NCBI GenBank assembly: GCA_022432975.1
Contig: CM039509.1
Coordinates: 39,838,209-39,902,208 of the forward strand
Length of the DNA stretch: 64,000 bases
Direction: 5' to 3'
Source: Begonia masoniana
Taxonomy: Eukaryota; Streptophyta; Magnoliopsida; Cucurbitales; Begoniaceae
Below are positions 1 to 10,407 of the stretch, piece by piece. Numbering within the stretch: position 1 is the first letter of the stretch; each line of letters begins with the position of its first letter. Below the pieces are notes generated by a model, which was not told where the DNA came from, searched no databases, and saw only the letters and a program-made list of their open reading frames with translations. The translations under genes were made by a program, and so were the position numbers.

Positions 1-1980
1 CCGAACCCAAATTAAGGTCCAAAATTAATAGGTTTATAGTAATTGACGATATAAAGGACGTATTGAACGTTATTAGACGGAGTTAGAGTGAATTGAGAGA
101 AATGTTAAAATTTGGGAATTTTCGAGTTTTTAGAAAAACTCGTTAATTATGATTTTAAATTATCGAGCGTTAATCGTTGTTTAAATACTTCGATTGGTTA
201 GGTTAAGATTTTAGGAAAATTTCTTAGTTAAGGTTTTTGTTAAATTTGGACGTTATTAGTTCGAATTCGTTTTAATTACGATTATCGTATTTTGCTACAG
301 ACAAACAACGCTCGTGGACGGAACAAGAGCTGCAGCGTGCACGAGGTAAGTTCTCGTGATCTTCTCTGGCCGATTAGCCTACACCGTACGTCGAATGTCG
401 TGTCGAGGAATTTTGGAGACGCACTTGTTTTATATTGCTTTGGTTGGGTAGCTAGGTTTATTTGTTTTATAGATTATGTTTTACAGTCTTTGATGGTATA
501 CAGTATTGCTTGTTTACTTTAAGATATGAATTGTTCACGCATCATGGTTAACGAAAAGAGAAATGAAAAAGTAAATGAAAAGGTTAACGAAAAGGCTAAC
601 GAAAAGGATAACGAAAAGGTAAACGAAAAGATTAACGAAAAGGTTAACGAAAAGGTGAACGAAAAGGTAAACGAAAAGGTAAACGAAAAGGTTAACGAAA
701 AGGCTAACGAAAAGGATAACGAAAAGGTAAACGAAAAGATTAACGAAAAGGTTAACGAAAAGGTGAACGAAAAGGTAAACGAAAAGGTAAACGAAAAGAT
801 TAACGAAAAGGTTAACGAAAAGGTGAACGAAAAGGTAAACGAAAAGGTGAACGAAAAGGTGAACGAAAAGGTTAACGAAAAGGCTAACGAAAAGGATAAC
901 GAAAAGGTAAACGAAAAGATTAACGAAAAGGTTAACGAAAAGGTGAACGAAAAGGTAAACGAAAAGGTAAACGAAAAGATTAACGAAAAGGCTAACGAAA
1001 AGGATACGAAAAGGTAAACGAAAAGATAACGAAAGGTTAAAGAAAAGGTAATTGAAAAGTTTAACGAAAAGGTTAACGAAAAGGATAACGAAGAGGATAA
1101 CGAAAAGGTAAACGAAAAGGTTAACGAAAAGGTTAACGAAAAGGTAAACGAAAAGGTAAACGAAAAGGTAAACGAAAAGGTAAACGAAAAGGATAACGAA
1201 AAGGATAACGAAAAGGTAAACGAAAAGGTTAACAAAAAGGTAAACGAAAAGGTGAACGAAAGGTTAACGAAAAAGTAAAACGATAGTATGGTTTATGAAC
1301 AGCATATGCATAGCACGCATTTTCATTTACGTAGAGCTTGCTGAGATTTTTATCTCATAGTGTGTTTATGTACGGTGTAGGTGATCTAGTTATCGAAGAA
1401 CCAGGTGAGGATGAGATTCCTCCTCCTGAGACATGATACAGTTGACGACGGATGGACGCGGGGGTGTGTTGGCGCAGTCGAGGCGTATTTGACCCGTGGG
1501 ACTCATGGTTAGGTATTTTGATAGTTTTGGGAATTGTCAGGATGAATGATGTATAGATTTTGACAGATTTTGGATGTTTTGGGCTGATGGCTGTATATAC
1601 ATTATAGGATGTTTGGTTCTGACAGATGATAGGTTATAATTATTGATGGTTGTATAGAAACATTTTAGGGTGTTTGATTCTGGTAGTTGATAGGTTGATA
1701 TTTTAATGTTCTGAACGTTTTGGAAACCTGTTGTTATAAACTGTTTTGGTGATTTTGAAACAGGAGGATATGTTAAACTTTTAAACGGAACCACGCAGTT
1801 TATTTTCTTGAAAACGTGTTTGTTTAAGTAATTGTTTTGTATTTGTTTTTAAAGGTTTTATTCAATTGATTTTAAATTGTTTTCAAATTGTTTTCCGCAT
1901 AAATGCTAAGGATAAAGGAAAATGAAAAATTTGTACGGTAAAATAAGGGTAAATAAGGGTACAGTATTAGGGTCGTGACA
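1..1980 (+). repeat. Tekay-like Gypsy LTR, 3' part (solo or truncated)
   Basis: The stretch aligns by eye with the LTR at 29.9-31.86 kb. Both share the block around a gtaagttctcgtga splice-like site, the 'cttgctgagattt..tctcata..ggtgtaggtga' block, the 'cctcctcctga' block and the end '..tacagtattaggg..gtgaca'. The LTR ends at CA (1980). It is not followed by a tRNA primer site, so this is a solo LTR or the 3' LTR of an element lying to the left. Its TG start is outside the window, so no target duplication can be tested. Confidence 0.8.
551..1276 (+). repeat. 12-bp minisatellite (AACGAAAAGGTW)n in LTR
   Basis: About 60 head-to-tail copies of a 12-bp unit, aacgaaaaggtt, with variants gtaaac, gataac, gctaac and gattaac at the variable end. 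The unit length is a multiple of three and has no stop in several frames. It therefore creates long spurious open frames on both strands: a repeating Asn-Glu-Lys-Val on plus and a Phe-Ser-Phe-Thr pattern on minus. The plus strand is strongly A/G rich. It sits inside the LTR just before the 'gctgagattt' block. Confidence 0.95.
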
Positions 1981-2169
1981 TGCTCCACTTTCCAATCACA
2001 ATTTTCCTTTATCTTATTTTTAGAAACTTTTCTATTGTCTAATTAGGATATTTTGATTATTTCTAATTATGTTATTACCTTATTAGATTTATCTCATTGT
2101 CTATTTAAGTGAGGCTTGTAATAGATTTTAGAAACTTTTGAATGAATTAATTTTTATGAAGTTTTGCTT

Positions 2170-2449
2170 TGAGGTGAGATCCTTATAACTCTCTTATTAA
2201 GTTCTTGGATTAGAACTTGATCTTCTTCAAGTGTATTCTTGAAAAGATCGAACTTGATAGCTTAAGTTCAACCAACGAGTTTGGTTCGGGTCTAGCTACT
2301 TTTCTGATAACTTCGGTTCCATCGCTAACTTTTCGATTGGGGTCAAGTTCCTTCTTCTTGTTCTTTCGAATCAATAAAGGCATCATTCCCTTTGAATTCC
2401 GCATTGCGTGTTGGGTCTAAGATCTCTAATATCTTAGGTTCGCATCACA
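2170..2449 (+). repeat. LTR 3'-end fragment related to that at 39.9-40.19 kb
   Basis: Shares 'cttcttcaag..ttcttgaaaagat..cttgatagctt..aacgagtttgg' and the terminal 'ctctaatatct..g.ttgcatca' with the LTR that ends at 40194. No primer site follows; the Copia RT remnant begins within about 12 bases. This suggests a deletion or a nested-insertion scar. The sequence 1981-2170 before it is AT-rich, LTR-like and holds no gene. Confidence 0.5.
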
Positions 2450-2460
2450 TTTAGTCTAGT

Positions 2461-3543
2461 TGTGAAACCTACTACTATTCGCACCACATTAGCGCTCACT
2501 CTCTCCTTTGGATGGATTATCAGACAACTGAATATCATCAATGTTTTTCTTCATGGCGATCTTACTGACATTGTATACATGCAGCAACCTCTAGGTTTTA
2601 TTGTTCCTTCTTATCCTTTAGCAACATGTTTATTACGAAAATCGCTTTATGGGATCAAGTAATCTCCCTGGCTTGGTACAACAAGTTATATTCTGCATTG
2701 CTATTTTGGGATTTCTCAGCGTCAAAGTCTGATACTTCCCTCTTCATCTGTTGCAGAAACAGTTCTATGCTCCTTATGTTAATCTATGTCAATGGCATTA
2801 TTCTCACTAGCAACTCCTTCACTCTTTTGGATCAGTTTCTCATTTATTTACAATCACAATTTATGGTACGTGACTTTGGACCTCTTAGTTTTTTTTTTGG
2901 GATCTCCGTTACGAAGACTTTTACTACTCTCTCCTTGTCTCAAACTCGGTATATTTCGACTCTGCTTCACAGAGCAAACATGGCGTCATGCAAGCCGATT
3001 CCCACTCCAATGGTTGTTGGACCAACACTATCAAAACACTCAAGAACACCACTATCTGATGGTTCTATATATCGTAGCATCATTAGAGGCCTTCAATATT
3101 GCTGTCTTCCTAGGCCGGATATAGCATTTGCTATCAATAAGGTTTCTCAATTTATGCATGCACCAACTCATATTTACTGGCAATCCATCAAACGCATGTT
3201 ACGCTATCTCCAAGGTACTTCTTTTCTGGAGATCTATTTTTCCTCTTCTCTGGATCCAATCACTCCTCAAAGATATTGATATTATTGTCCCCTACGATAC
3301 CAGTACTTTTTTCCAATGACTTGAGTGCCACCTACCTTGCATTAAATCCAGTTCTCCACTCAAAAGTCCAAACATGTCGAAATCGACTATCATTTTGTTC
3401 AAGAAAAAGTGGCTAATAAAACATTGATAGTTCAGTTTACTCCATCAGAAGATCAAGTTGGTGATGCACTCAGCAAACCACTTCTCCCGTCCTCGTTCAT
3501 AATTTTTACGTCCAAGATCTTCGGCCTACGACTTTACTCTTGA
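2461..3543 (+). pseudogene. Degenerate Copia pol remnant (RT + RNase H)
   Basis: Conceptual translation gives a Copia reverse transcriptase starting inside the thumb-proximal 'TTIR..LAL' block. It contains 'FLHGDL', 'LLRKSLYGIK', a decayed YVDD box (now YVNG), 'FFGI', and the 'PDIAFAINKVSQFM' and 'MLRYLQGT' blocks. It ends with an RNase H tail (HSK..H.EIDYHFVQEKV..; DALSKPL) before a stop at about 3541. It is broken by frameshifts at roughly 2660 and 3270. Gag, protease and integrase are absent. Of the catalytic aspartates of YVDD at least one is lost, so it is dead. It lies immediately beyond the last visible exon of the HD-ZIP gene. Confidence 0.85.
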
Positions 3544-3546
3544 GGT

Positions 3547-3746
3547 GATGTTATTATAAATATATTATTTATTTAATTGTACTTGATGTAAAATGATAAT
3601 CATCACGGTAGCTTGTTGAAAGGATGTAAGGGGCTTCGTGTTTCTCAAGAGAAATAGAGTCGTCTTCCTCTTCTTCCCTCTCTGCTCTCTCTTTCATTTT
3701 CTTATAGAAAGCATATAATTTTGTACTGTTGGGAGAAAACTTAACA
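3547..3746 (+). repeat. Probable 3' LTR of the degenerate Copia
   Basis: Directly after the RNase H stop comes a TG-starting AT-rich stretch (tgatgttattataaat..). It is followed by a pyrimidine-rich tct/ctc run and ends near 'aaacttaaca'. About 200 bp is a usual size for short Copia LTRs. No partner LTR was found. The right boundary would lie only about 3 bases into the intron that follows exon 9 of the HD-ZIP gene. Confidence 0.5.
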
Positions 3747-3749
3747 TAC

Positions 3750-5273
3750 CTTAATTCTTGAGTTCTTGTCACCGAGAAAGTCAAAGACCTTTTTTGCAGG
3801 AACGGGAAGCCAGAAAGAAGTAGCCGCACTCAGCACAATGTCCGGAGGTCTACCAGGATCATCGACACTCTTTCGAGTCATAACCCTTACATCATCCGGC
3901 CCCGTCCCTGATAACGTTGTCCACGAATGAGCAGTTGAGGCGCTCACTCCGGCGCAGAAGCTTATCACCATCCTCTCAGCTAGCTTTAGCATGCTCTTCC
4001 TCCCTTCTTGATTCGTTAACACTAACCAAAAATCAAAACTTCAAACTTGTAAGCGTAAAATGGATCAACCACAATGATGCTTCGAACTGCAAAAACAAGA
4101 AGGCCAGTCGAATTACCGTCAGCATCACCGTTTTGGATTCCCCTCGCCACTGCGCTAGAAAGTCTTTCGCGCTGTCGATTCAAGGTTGCAAGCCAACGTT
4201 TTGCTCCGAAAGCTTGACCAGAGTTAACAAGTTGTTTGTATAGACTGTGAACTCCTCTATCATCAACCTCAACGTGTTCAACCCATGTAACCTAGGATCA
4301 TACAAATTGAAAATTTCAGACAATCAAACGTTGAAATACTCGAAAAACGATGATTCAACAGTTAACTCGTCAATACAGTAATGTGAGTCTGTAATTACCT
4401 TTGAATACCCATTTGGCATTTCTTGAATTAAACAACCAGAAGGCCTTCTTCTGGATCTCATTAGAGGGGTTGGTCGTAAATGGTCTAGAGAAACATCCAC
4501 CACTACCCAAATCCCATCTCCATGTTGTTTACAATACCTTGCGTAATAATTCTCACGAGTTGGAACAAGTGGTGATGGAAGTTGATATTCTGATGTCATC
4601 TGAAAAATCAAAGGTTAAAGATTAGCGTAATTATCAATAAAAATTATTACCAACCTCGCCTTTAAACTATTTTGTTAACAAATTTAACTTTAAACTATCA
4701 TTCGTTAATAAAGCAAACCTTAAATTATTATTCATTAACAATTTAAACATTTGTAGTCACCCACACTTGAAATTGATGCAAAATACACTAAGGAATGATC
4801 GACCTTGGCTCCACGCGGGGTAACCCGCAATGAAAATGTGGTCTTTTTTACTTGAAATAGATGAAAAATGCACGGGAGAACGGTGCGACATTGACTTCAC
4901 GCAAAGGTACGTGCGGTCCCCCGCAATAAAAATGCTGTCGCCCACACTCAAAATAAGTGTAAAATGCACTGGAAAATAAGCTACTTAAGATTCACGCAAG
5001 CATACGCGCAATCGATCACATATAAAATGCGATGGACTGCGCTTGAGTTTAATGACAGGAAGTTGACTTGTTAATACATGATATTTTAATATATATTTAA
5101 GTAATTAATATAGTTTAAGATTTGTATCTTAATTAGTCTGCTTTTTTTTTGTCAAGATTATTATAAAGTTTAATCATTAGTATAACACAAAAAGATATTT
5201 TGTTTACGTACCACTTGTAGTGCTCCGATGTAGTTTCCTGCAACTCCAGTTGACAAAACCTCAATCGTTGCAG
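3750..5273 (-). CDS. HDG2: HD-ZIP IV homeobox gene (HDG2-like), 3' part: exons 6b-9
   Basis: Downstream part of the START-domain transcription factor gene whose 5' part is at 10721-12661. Exons read on minus: 6b 5273-5212, 7 4599-4399, 8 4291-4117, 9 4021-3750. Each is bounded by AG/GT and all join in frame. Exon 6b carries '..[14 protein letters not shown]', exon 7 'RYCKQHGDG' and '[12 protein letters not shown]', exon 8 '[11 protein letters not shown]', and exon 9 '[14 protein letters not shown]', '[16 protein letters not shown]' and '[11 protein letters not shown]'. These cover the rest of START and the HD-START-associated domain. The reading frame stops at 'NSR-I-K' with a good donor. Family members continue for roughly 115-120 residues (the WDILS.. 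exon), which are not in the window. The 4600-5211 intron holds three degenerate copies of an ~85-bp repeat (about 4757-5040). Separated from its promoter by the Copia insertion, this half is unlikely to be expressed as HDG2. Confidence 0.9.
4757..5040. repeat. Degenerate ~85-bp tandem repeat in an HD-ZIP intron
   Basis: Three diverged units with the pattern 'cccacactt/c-aaat-gatg-aaaatgcac-gg...cacgca/gg...cccgcaat(g/a)aaaatg'. No coding potential and no recognised family. It lies wholly within the intron between exons 6 and 7. Confidence 0.5.
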
Positions 5274-5278
5274 CTCTC
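5274..5278. other. Target-site duplication CTCTC, left copy (Copia-1)
   Basis: CTCTC abuts the TG of the 5' LTR here and the CA of the 3' LTR at 10721-10725. Counting it once restores the HD-ZIP exon 6 reading frame exactly. Confidence 0.95.
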
Positions 5279-5591
5279 TGTTGAGTTATGGAGCCTAATT
5301 AGGTTTAGGGGTAATTTGGTCATTAATTACCTATTATTCTGTAACCCTAAATCGTCTATTATATAAAGGCGTGTTTAGGTTATTGAATGGATTATCACAG
5401 AAAGAGACAGAGTGTCTGAGTGTGTGAGGAACAACTGTTGTAACTCCGGTTTTTCATCTTAGTGAAATCTGTCAGCGGCCAGTGGACGTAGCTCTCGTGA
5501 CGAGAGTGAACCACTATAAATCTGTGTGTTATTTCTTTTTCGTATTTCTGAATCGTTCGTTACAGGAGGATTAGGGCGTCTAATCCTAACA
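5279..5591 (+). repeat. Copia-1 5' LTR
   Basis: Starts TGTTGAG, ends TAACA. Contains a TATA-like 'attatataaagg' at about 5360, a plausible RNA start region. Identical to the 3' LTR. Confidence 0.97.
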
Positions 5592-5593
5592 AC

Positions 5594-5605
5594 TGGTATC
5601 AGAGC
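5594..5605 (+). other. Copia-1 tRNA-Met primer binding site
   Basis: tggtatcagagc, complementary to the 3' end of plant initiator tRNA-Met, two bases after the 5' LTR. Confidence 0.93.
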
Positions 5606-6431
5606 TTCGAGGTTGAAGTGGTTTTTCGGAAAATCAGGGTTTGATTATTCGAAGGGTATCGATCGATTCAGGTTTGCAATTTTTCGGTTAGTAAAATTTG
5701 CAATTTTTGAAAAAAGAAAAATAGAAAGGATTTCTATTGTGTTGCTGCCGAGGGAATTAAAGAAAAAGGTGAAAAACAAAAAAAAAAAATAATAAAAGAA
5801 AAAGAAAAGGATTATTTTTGTGTGTGTTCTGTTCTTCACCACGAAGAACAGAGAAACCGCGAAGCACCTGAAGCCCGAAGCTCGCGACGAAGAACGCCGA
5901 GCATCGCCGCCGCCCCAGACCGCGCCGCCGCCCCCGACCGCGCCAGACCGTCGACGCCGCCGACCCGCGCGCACCAGCACCGACCCGCGCGAACAGAGCC
6001 CCTCTCTGTTCTGTTCTCCCCGAGCCGCGAAGCACCTGAACCACCGTCCTCCGAGCGCCGATCAGAACCGCCATCGCCGATCAGCACCGCGCCGCGCGAA
6101 CCAGACCGCGCCGTCGCTGATCTTCACCGCCGATTCAGAGTCCGCCGAGAACAGAGAGCAGCCCGTTCTGTTTTGCTGCGACAGTGAAAGAAAAGGGAGT
6201 GATTTTGTTTTTGCGTTGAATTTTTGTTTGGTTGGACTTCAAAATTGTTCTGTTGGTTGGGTTATTCAGATTGAGCAATTTTTCTGGTGGAGATTGATTT
6301 TGGGTGCAATTTTGTTGAATTGTTTGGCTGATTAATTGTTTGGGAAATATCTGAATTTTGAGGCGGGTATATTCGTTCTGATTTTTGGGCAGAATTATTC
6401 TGATTGTTTAAAAGGGAGTTTTTTTATAGCA
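5606..6431 (+). other. Copia-1 untranslated leader with a GC-rich block
   Basis: The 0.8-kb leader changes composition sharply. It is AT-rich to about 5830, then strongly GC-rich (5850-6170, runs of ccgcc/gcgcc), then T-rich up to the gag ATG. The GC-rich block can be read in two plus frames as Pro/Arg/Ala-rich peptides, which is a composition effect. A short direct repeat 'cgcgaagcacctgaa' occurs near 5858 and near 6026, in both cases after 'ctgttct'. This hints at an internal duplication or a captured host segment. Confidence 0.6.
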
Positions 6432-9400
6432 ATGGCAGGCGAAGCTAGCACAAGTCACGGTATCAGACAATTCAATGGGACAGATTTTGCGTTCTGGAGA
6501 ATGCAAATTGAAGATTATTTATACGGGAAAGATCTTGAACTTCCATTGAGTGCAAAACCAGAAAAGATGGACGACGTTGAATGGAATCGCCTTGACAGAA
6601 AAGTTTTGGGAGTCGTCAGATTGACGCTGACTCAAAGCGTTGCTCACAACGTGGCGAAGGAGACAACTACAGCGAGTCTGATGAAGGCTCTATCTGATAT
6701 GTACGAGAAACCCTCTGCGAACAACAAGGTGCATTTGATGAAAAAATTGTTCAATCTGAAGATGGGTGAAGGTACTTCTGTAGCTGCACATCTAAATGAA
6801 TTTAATACTGTCGTGAATCAATTATTATCTGTGAATATTGATTTTGGGGATGAGGTTCGAGCCCTAATTTTGTTGGCGTCGCTACCGAATAGCTGGGAGC
6901 CCATGAGGGCAGCAGTCAGTAATTCAGTTGGAAGCGCAAAATTAGTATTTACCGATGTGAGGGATCGCATTCTTGCCGAGGAAGTTCGAAGAATTGATTC
7001 TGGTGAAACATCAAAAGGTTCAGCTCTCCATGTTGAAAACAGAGGTAGAAATAATAACAGAAACTCCAACCGGGGTAGGGGCAGATCCAGATCCAATTCG
7101 AGAAATGGAAGAAGTCACTCTAAATCTGGAAAAAAATTTGAGTGTTGGAATTGTGGCAAGCAGGGTCACATGAAAAAGGATTGCAGAGCTCCGAAGAAGA
7201 ACGATACTGAAAAAGGTGATGGAGCAAATACAGTAACAGAAGAGGTCACTGATGCATTGATTCTTTCAGTTGATAGCCCGATAGACTCATGGGTCTTGGA
7301 CTCGGGAGCATCCTTTCATACCACGGCTCACAAAGAAATAATGGAAAATTATGTAGCTGGAAATCATGGGAAAGTCTATCTTGCAGATGGTGAGCCACTG
7401 GATATTGTTGGCATCGGGGACATCAAATTGAAGACGACAAACGGGTCTGTTTGGAGTATCAATAAAGTAAGACATGTTCCGGGTTTGATGCGTAATTTGA
7501 TTTCAGTGGGGCAGCTTGATAGTGAGGGTTACCATGTTAGTTTCGGAACCAATGCGTGGAAGGTAACTAGAGGAGCGATGGTCGTCGCTCGAGGTCAGAA
7601 AACAGGAACCCTATACATGACTTCTACATGCAGAGACACAATTGCAGTTGTTGATAGCTCGAAGAACACAGAATTGTGGCATTGCAGATTGGGCCACATG
7701 AGCGAGAAAGGAATGAAGATTCTTGTCAAGAATGGTCAGATTCCGGAGCTTAAGTCTGTTGAGCATCAGTTATGTGAAAGTTGCATTTTTGGGAAACAGA
7801 AACGTGTCAGTTTTCTAAAAGTTGGCAAGGAGCTGAAGCAGAAAAAACTGGAATTAGTGCACACTGATGTGTGGGGACCCGCACCCGTTTCTTCTCTTGG
7901 TGGATCACACTACTACGTGACGTTCATAGATGATTCTACAAGGAAGGTTTGGGTCTACTTCATGAAGAACAAGTCTGATGTTTTCAGTGTTTTCAAGAAG
8001 TGGAAGGCCCTGGTTGAGAATGAAACGAATCTGAAAGTGAAGTGTTTGAGATCAGACAATGGAGGCGAGTACATCAATACAGAGTTCAGCGAGTATTGTG
8101 CTATGAATGGGATCAAGATGCAGAAGACCATTCCTCGAACGCCTCAAGAAAATGGAGTAGCTGAAAGGATGAACAGAACGCTGAATGAACGTGCAAGGAG
8201 CATGAGATTGCACGCCGGACTGCCTAAATGCTTTTGGGCAGATGCAGTCAGCACAGCAGCCTACCTGATCAATAGAGGACCCTCTGTACCTCTAGATTAT
8301 AAAATTCCAGAAGAAGCTTGGAGCGGTAAAAAGGTAAACTTTTCTTTTCTGAAAGTTTTTGGTTGCTTATCATATGTTCATATTGATGATTCTGATAGAA
8401 GCAAGCTTGATTCGAAATCTAATAAGTGTTTTCTTATTGGTTATGGTGACGCCGAGTTTGGTTATCGTTTCTGGGATAATCAAAATCGGAAGATCATTCG
8501 CAGCAGGAACGTCATCTTTAACGAACAGGTTCTTTACAAGGATGCTATTGGTAACACTTCAGACAGTGGGAGTTCTGTATTGAAAGAGTCTACTGTGGTC
8601 AATTTCGGAGATTTTTCAGCTGATAATAGTCCGACTGTTGAAGCAAATCGGGGTATTGTTGAAGAAGAAGTTGATGAGAATGTGGCTCCAGAGGTAAATC
8701 CGCAAACGCCGATTGCAGAACCAAGAAGATCATCCAGAATTAGCAAACCAACTCAGAGATGGTCCCCGTCTCTTAATTACATTTTGCTTACTGACAGAGG
8801 TGAACCGGGATGTTATGAGGAAGCAGAACAGTCTGATGATTTGATTGAGTGGGAGGCAGCCATGAAAGATGAAATGGACTCACTGAAATCAAATGAAACT
8901 TGGACATTGACCAAGTTGCCGAAGGGGAAGACAGCACTGCATAACAAGTGGGTTTACCGGATTAAAGAAGAACCTGATGGAAGCAAAAGATATAAAGCCA
9001 GATTGGTTGTCAAGGGTTTTCAGCAGAAAGAAGGCATTGACTACACCGATATATTCTCACCAGTGGTGAAGCTGACGACAATCAGAACAGTTTTGAGTTT
9101 GGTTGTGAAAGAAGATCTTCATCTGCAGCAGATGGATGTGAAAACTGCTTTCCTTCACGGTAGTTTAGATGAAGAGATATATATGCGTCAGCCACAGGGC
9201 TTTGAGATGAAAGGGAAAGAGGAACTTGTATGTAAGCTTCAGAAGAGTTTGTACGGTTTGAAACAGGCTCCAAGGCAGTGGTACAAGAGATTTGACAGCT
9301 TCATGAAGAATAACAGTTTTGTGAGATGTGAAGCCGATCACTGTTGCTACATCAAAAGGTTTGATAATTCCTACATTATTCTGCTCCTTTACGTTGATGA

Positions 9401-10346
9401 TATGTTGATCGCTGGAGCAAGCTTGCATGAGATTGACGAGCTGAAGAGGAAGTTATCTACAGAGTTTGCAATGAAGGATTTGGGTGCTGCAAAACAAATC
9501 CTTGGGATGAGGATATTCAGGGATAAGGATGTTCTCAAACTCTCACAAGAAGACTATGTGAAGAAGGTTCTTAGCAGATTTCAAATGCAGGATGCGAAAC
9601 CAGTCACTACACCATTGGCTAGTCATTTCAAATTATCCAAAGATCAGTCACCCTCGACCGAGGAAGAGAGGAACTACATGGCCAAAGTTCCATATGCCTC
9701 AGCCGTTGGTAGTCTAATGTATGCGATGGTTTGTACACGACCAGATATTGCACATGCAGTGGGAGTTGTCAGCAGGTTTATGAGTAATCCAGGAAGAAAA
9801 CATTGGGAAGCCGTAAAATGGATTTTACGATACTTGAAGGGAAGTTCAAAGTTTGCTTTATGTTTTCGAAAATCAGACTTGGGTCTAGATGGATACGTTG
9901 ATGCTGATAATGGTGGTGATATTGACAGTAGTAAGAGCAGGACTGGGTATGTCTACACTTTGGGTGGTACCGCAATCAGTTGGGTTTCGAGACTTCAAGA
10001 TGTCGTTGCACTTTCTAGCTGTGAAGCCGAGTATATTGCAGTGACAGAAGCTGCAAAGGAGATGATGTGGTTACAGCCTTTTCTACGTGAGTTAGGCCAA
10101 AACTACGATGGGAGTGTATTGCATTGTGATAGCCAGAGTGCCATTCATTTGGCAAAGAATCCAGTTTATCATGGCAAGACAAAGCATATACAGGTGCGTT
10201 ATCATTTCATCAGATCTGCTTTAGAAGATGGAGTATTAGCGCTTGAGAAGATCCCAGGGAGTCGGAATCCAGCTGACATGTTGACGAAAGCTGTGACGAG
10301 TGAGAAGCTGAAGTTGTGCGCAACTTCAGTTGGACTTCTTGGTTGA
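6432..10346 (+). CDS. Copia-1 gag-pol polyprotein
   Basis: 1304-residue open frame with the ATG at 6432 (atggcaggcgaagct); an upstream TTG-led extension is not needed. Order: UBN2-type gag from about residue 10 to 200; Arg/Asn-rich linker; zinc knuckle CWNCGKQGHMKKDC at about 238-251; aspartic protease 'WVLDSGASFH' near 287; GAG-pre-integrase 'HCRLGHMSEKG'; integrase core with D of 'HTDVWGP', D of 'LRSDNGGEY' and E of 'PQENGVAERMNR'; RT with 'FLHGSLDEEIYM', '[13 protein letters not shown]' and active site 'YVDDM' near 986; RNase H with 'LSSCEAEYIAV' and 'HCDSQSAIHLAKN'. Stop at 10344. Nothing is missing, so the element could be autonomous. It makes capsid, protease, integrase and RT-RNase H for cytoplasmic virus-like particles. 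Confidence 0.97.
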   Translation: MAGEASTSHGIRQFNGTDFAFWRMQIEDYLYGKDLELPLSAKPEKMDDVEWNRLDRKVLGVVRLTLTQSVAHNVAKETTTASLMKALSDMYEKPSANNKVHLMKKLFNLKMGEGTSVAAHLNEFNTVVNQLLSVNIDFGDEVRALILLASLPNSWEPMRAAVSNSVGSAKLVFTDVRDRILAEEVRRIDSGETSKGSALHVENRGRNNNRNSNRGRGRSRSNSRNGRSHSKSGKKFECWNCGKQGHMKKDCRAPKKNDTEKGDGANTVTEEVTDALILSVDSPIDSWVLDSGASFHTTAHKEIMENYVAGNHGKVYLADGEPLDIVGIGDIKLKTTNGSVWSINKVRHVPGLMRNLISVGQLDSEGYHVSFGTNAWKVTRGAMVVARGQKTGTLYMTSTCRDTIAVVDSSKNTELWHCRLGHMSEKGMKILVKNGQIPELKSVEHQLCESCIFGKQKRVSFLKVGKELKQKKLELVHTDVWGPAPVSSLGGSHYYVTFIDDSTRKVWVYFMKNKSDVFSVFKKWKALVENETNLKVKCLRSDNGGEYINTEFSEYCAMNGIKMQKTIPRTPQENGVAERMNRTLNERARSMRLHAGLPKCFWADAVSTAAYLINRGPSVPLDYKIPEEAWSGKKVNFSFLKVFGCLSYVHIDDSDRSKLDSKSNKCFLIGYGDAEFGYRFWDNQNRKIIRSRNVIFNEQVLYKDAIGNTSDSGSSVLKESTVVNFGDFSADNSPTVEANRGIVEEEVDENVAPEVNPQTPIAEPRRSSRISKPTQRWSPSLNYILLTDRGEPGCYEEAEQSDDLIEWEAAMKDEMDSLKSNETWTLTKLPKGKTALHNKWVYRIKEEPDGSKRYKARLVVKGFQQKEGIDYTDIFSPVVKLTTIRTVLSLVVKEDLHLQQMDVKTAFLHGSLDEEIYMRQPQGFEMKGKEELVCKLQKSLYGLKQAPRQWYKRFDSFMKNNSFVRCEADHCCYIKRFDNSYIILLLYVDDMLIAGASLHEIDELKRKLSTEFAMKDLGAAKQILGMRIFRDKDVLKLSQEDYVKKVLSRFQMQDAKPVTTPLASHFKLSKDQSPSTEEERNYMAKVPYASAVGSLMYAMVCTRPDIAHAVGVVSRFMSNPGRKHWEAVKWILRYLKGSSKFALCFRKSDLGLDGYVDADNGGDIDSSKSRTGYVYTLGGTAISWVSRLQDVVALSSCEAEYIAVTEAAKEMMWLQPFLRELGQNYDGSVLHCDSQSAIHLAKNPVYHGKTKHIQVRYHFIRSALEDGVLALEKIPGSRNPADMLTKAVTSEKLKLCATSVGLLG

Positions 10347-10407
10347 GACTTTGAAGTGAAGCCGCTGAAGATGGAGAGATGATGAGATTAGTCTCCAAGT
10401 GGGAGAT

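Noticed and set aside
526..1017. 163-codon open frame of repeating Asn-Glu-Lys-Val, and its 238-codon antisense
   Set aside because: Produced by a 12-bp minisatellite within an LTR; no domain, and open on both strands for the same reason.
5820..6335. Pro/Arg-rich open frames in the Copia-1 leader
   Set aside because: Overlapping frames in a GC-rich stretch; no conserved domain and position between primer site and gag.
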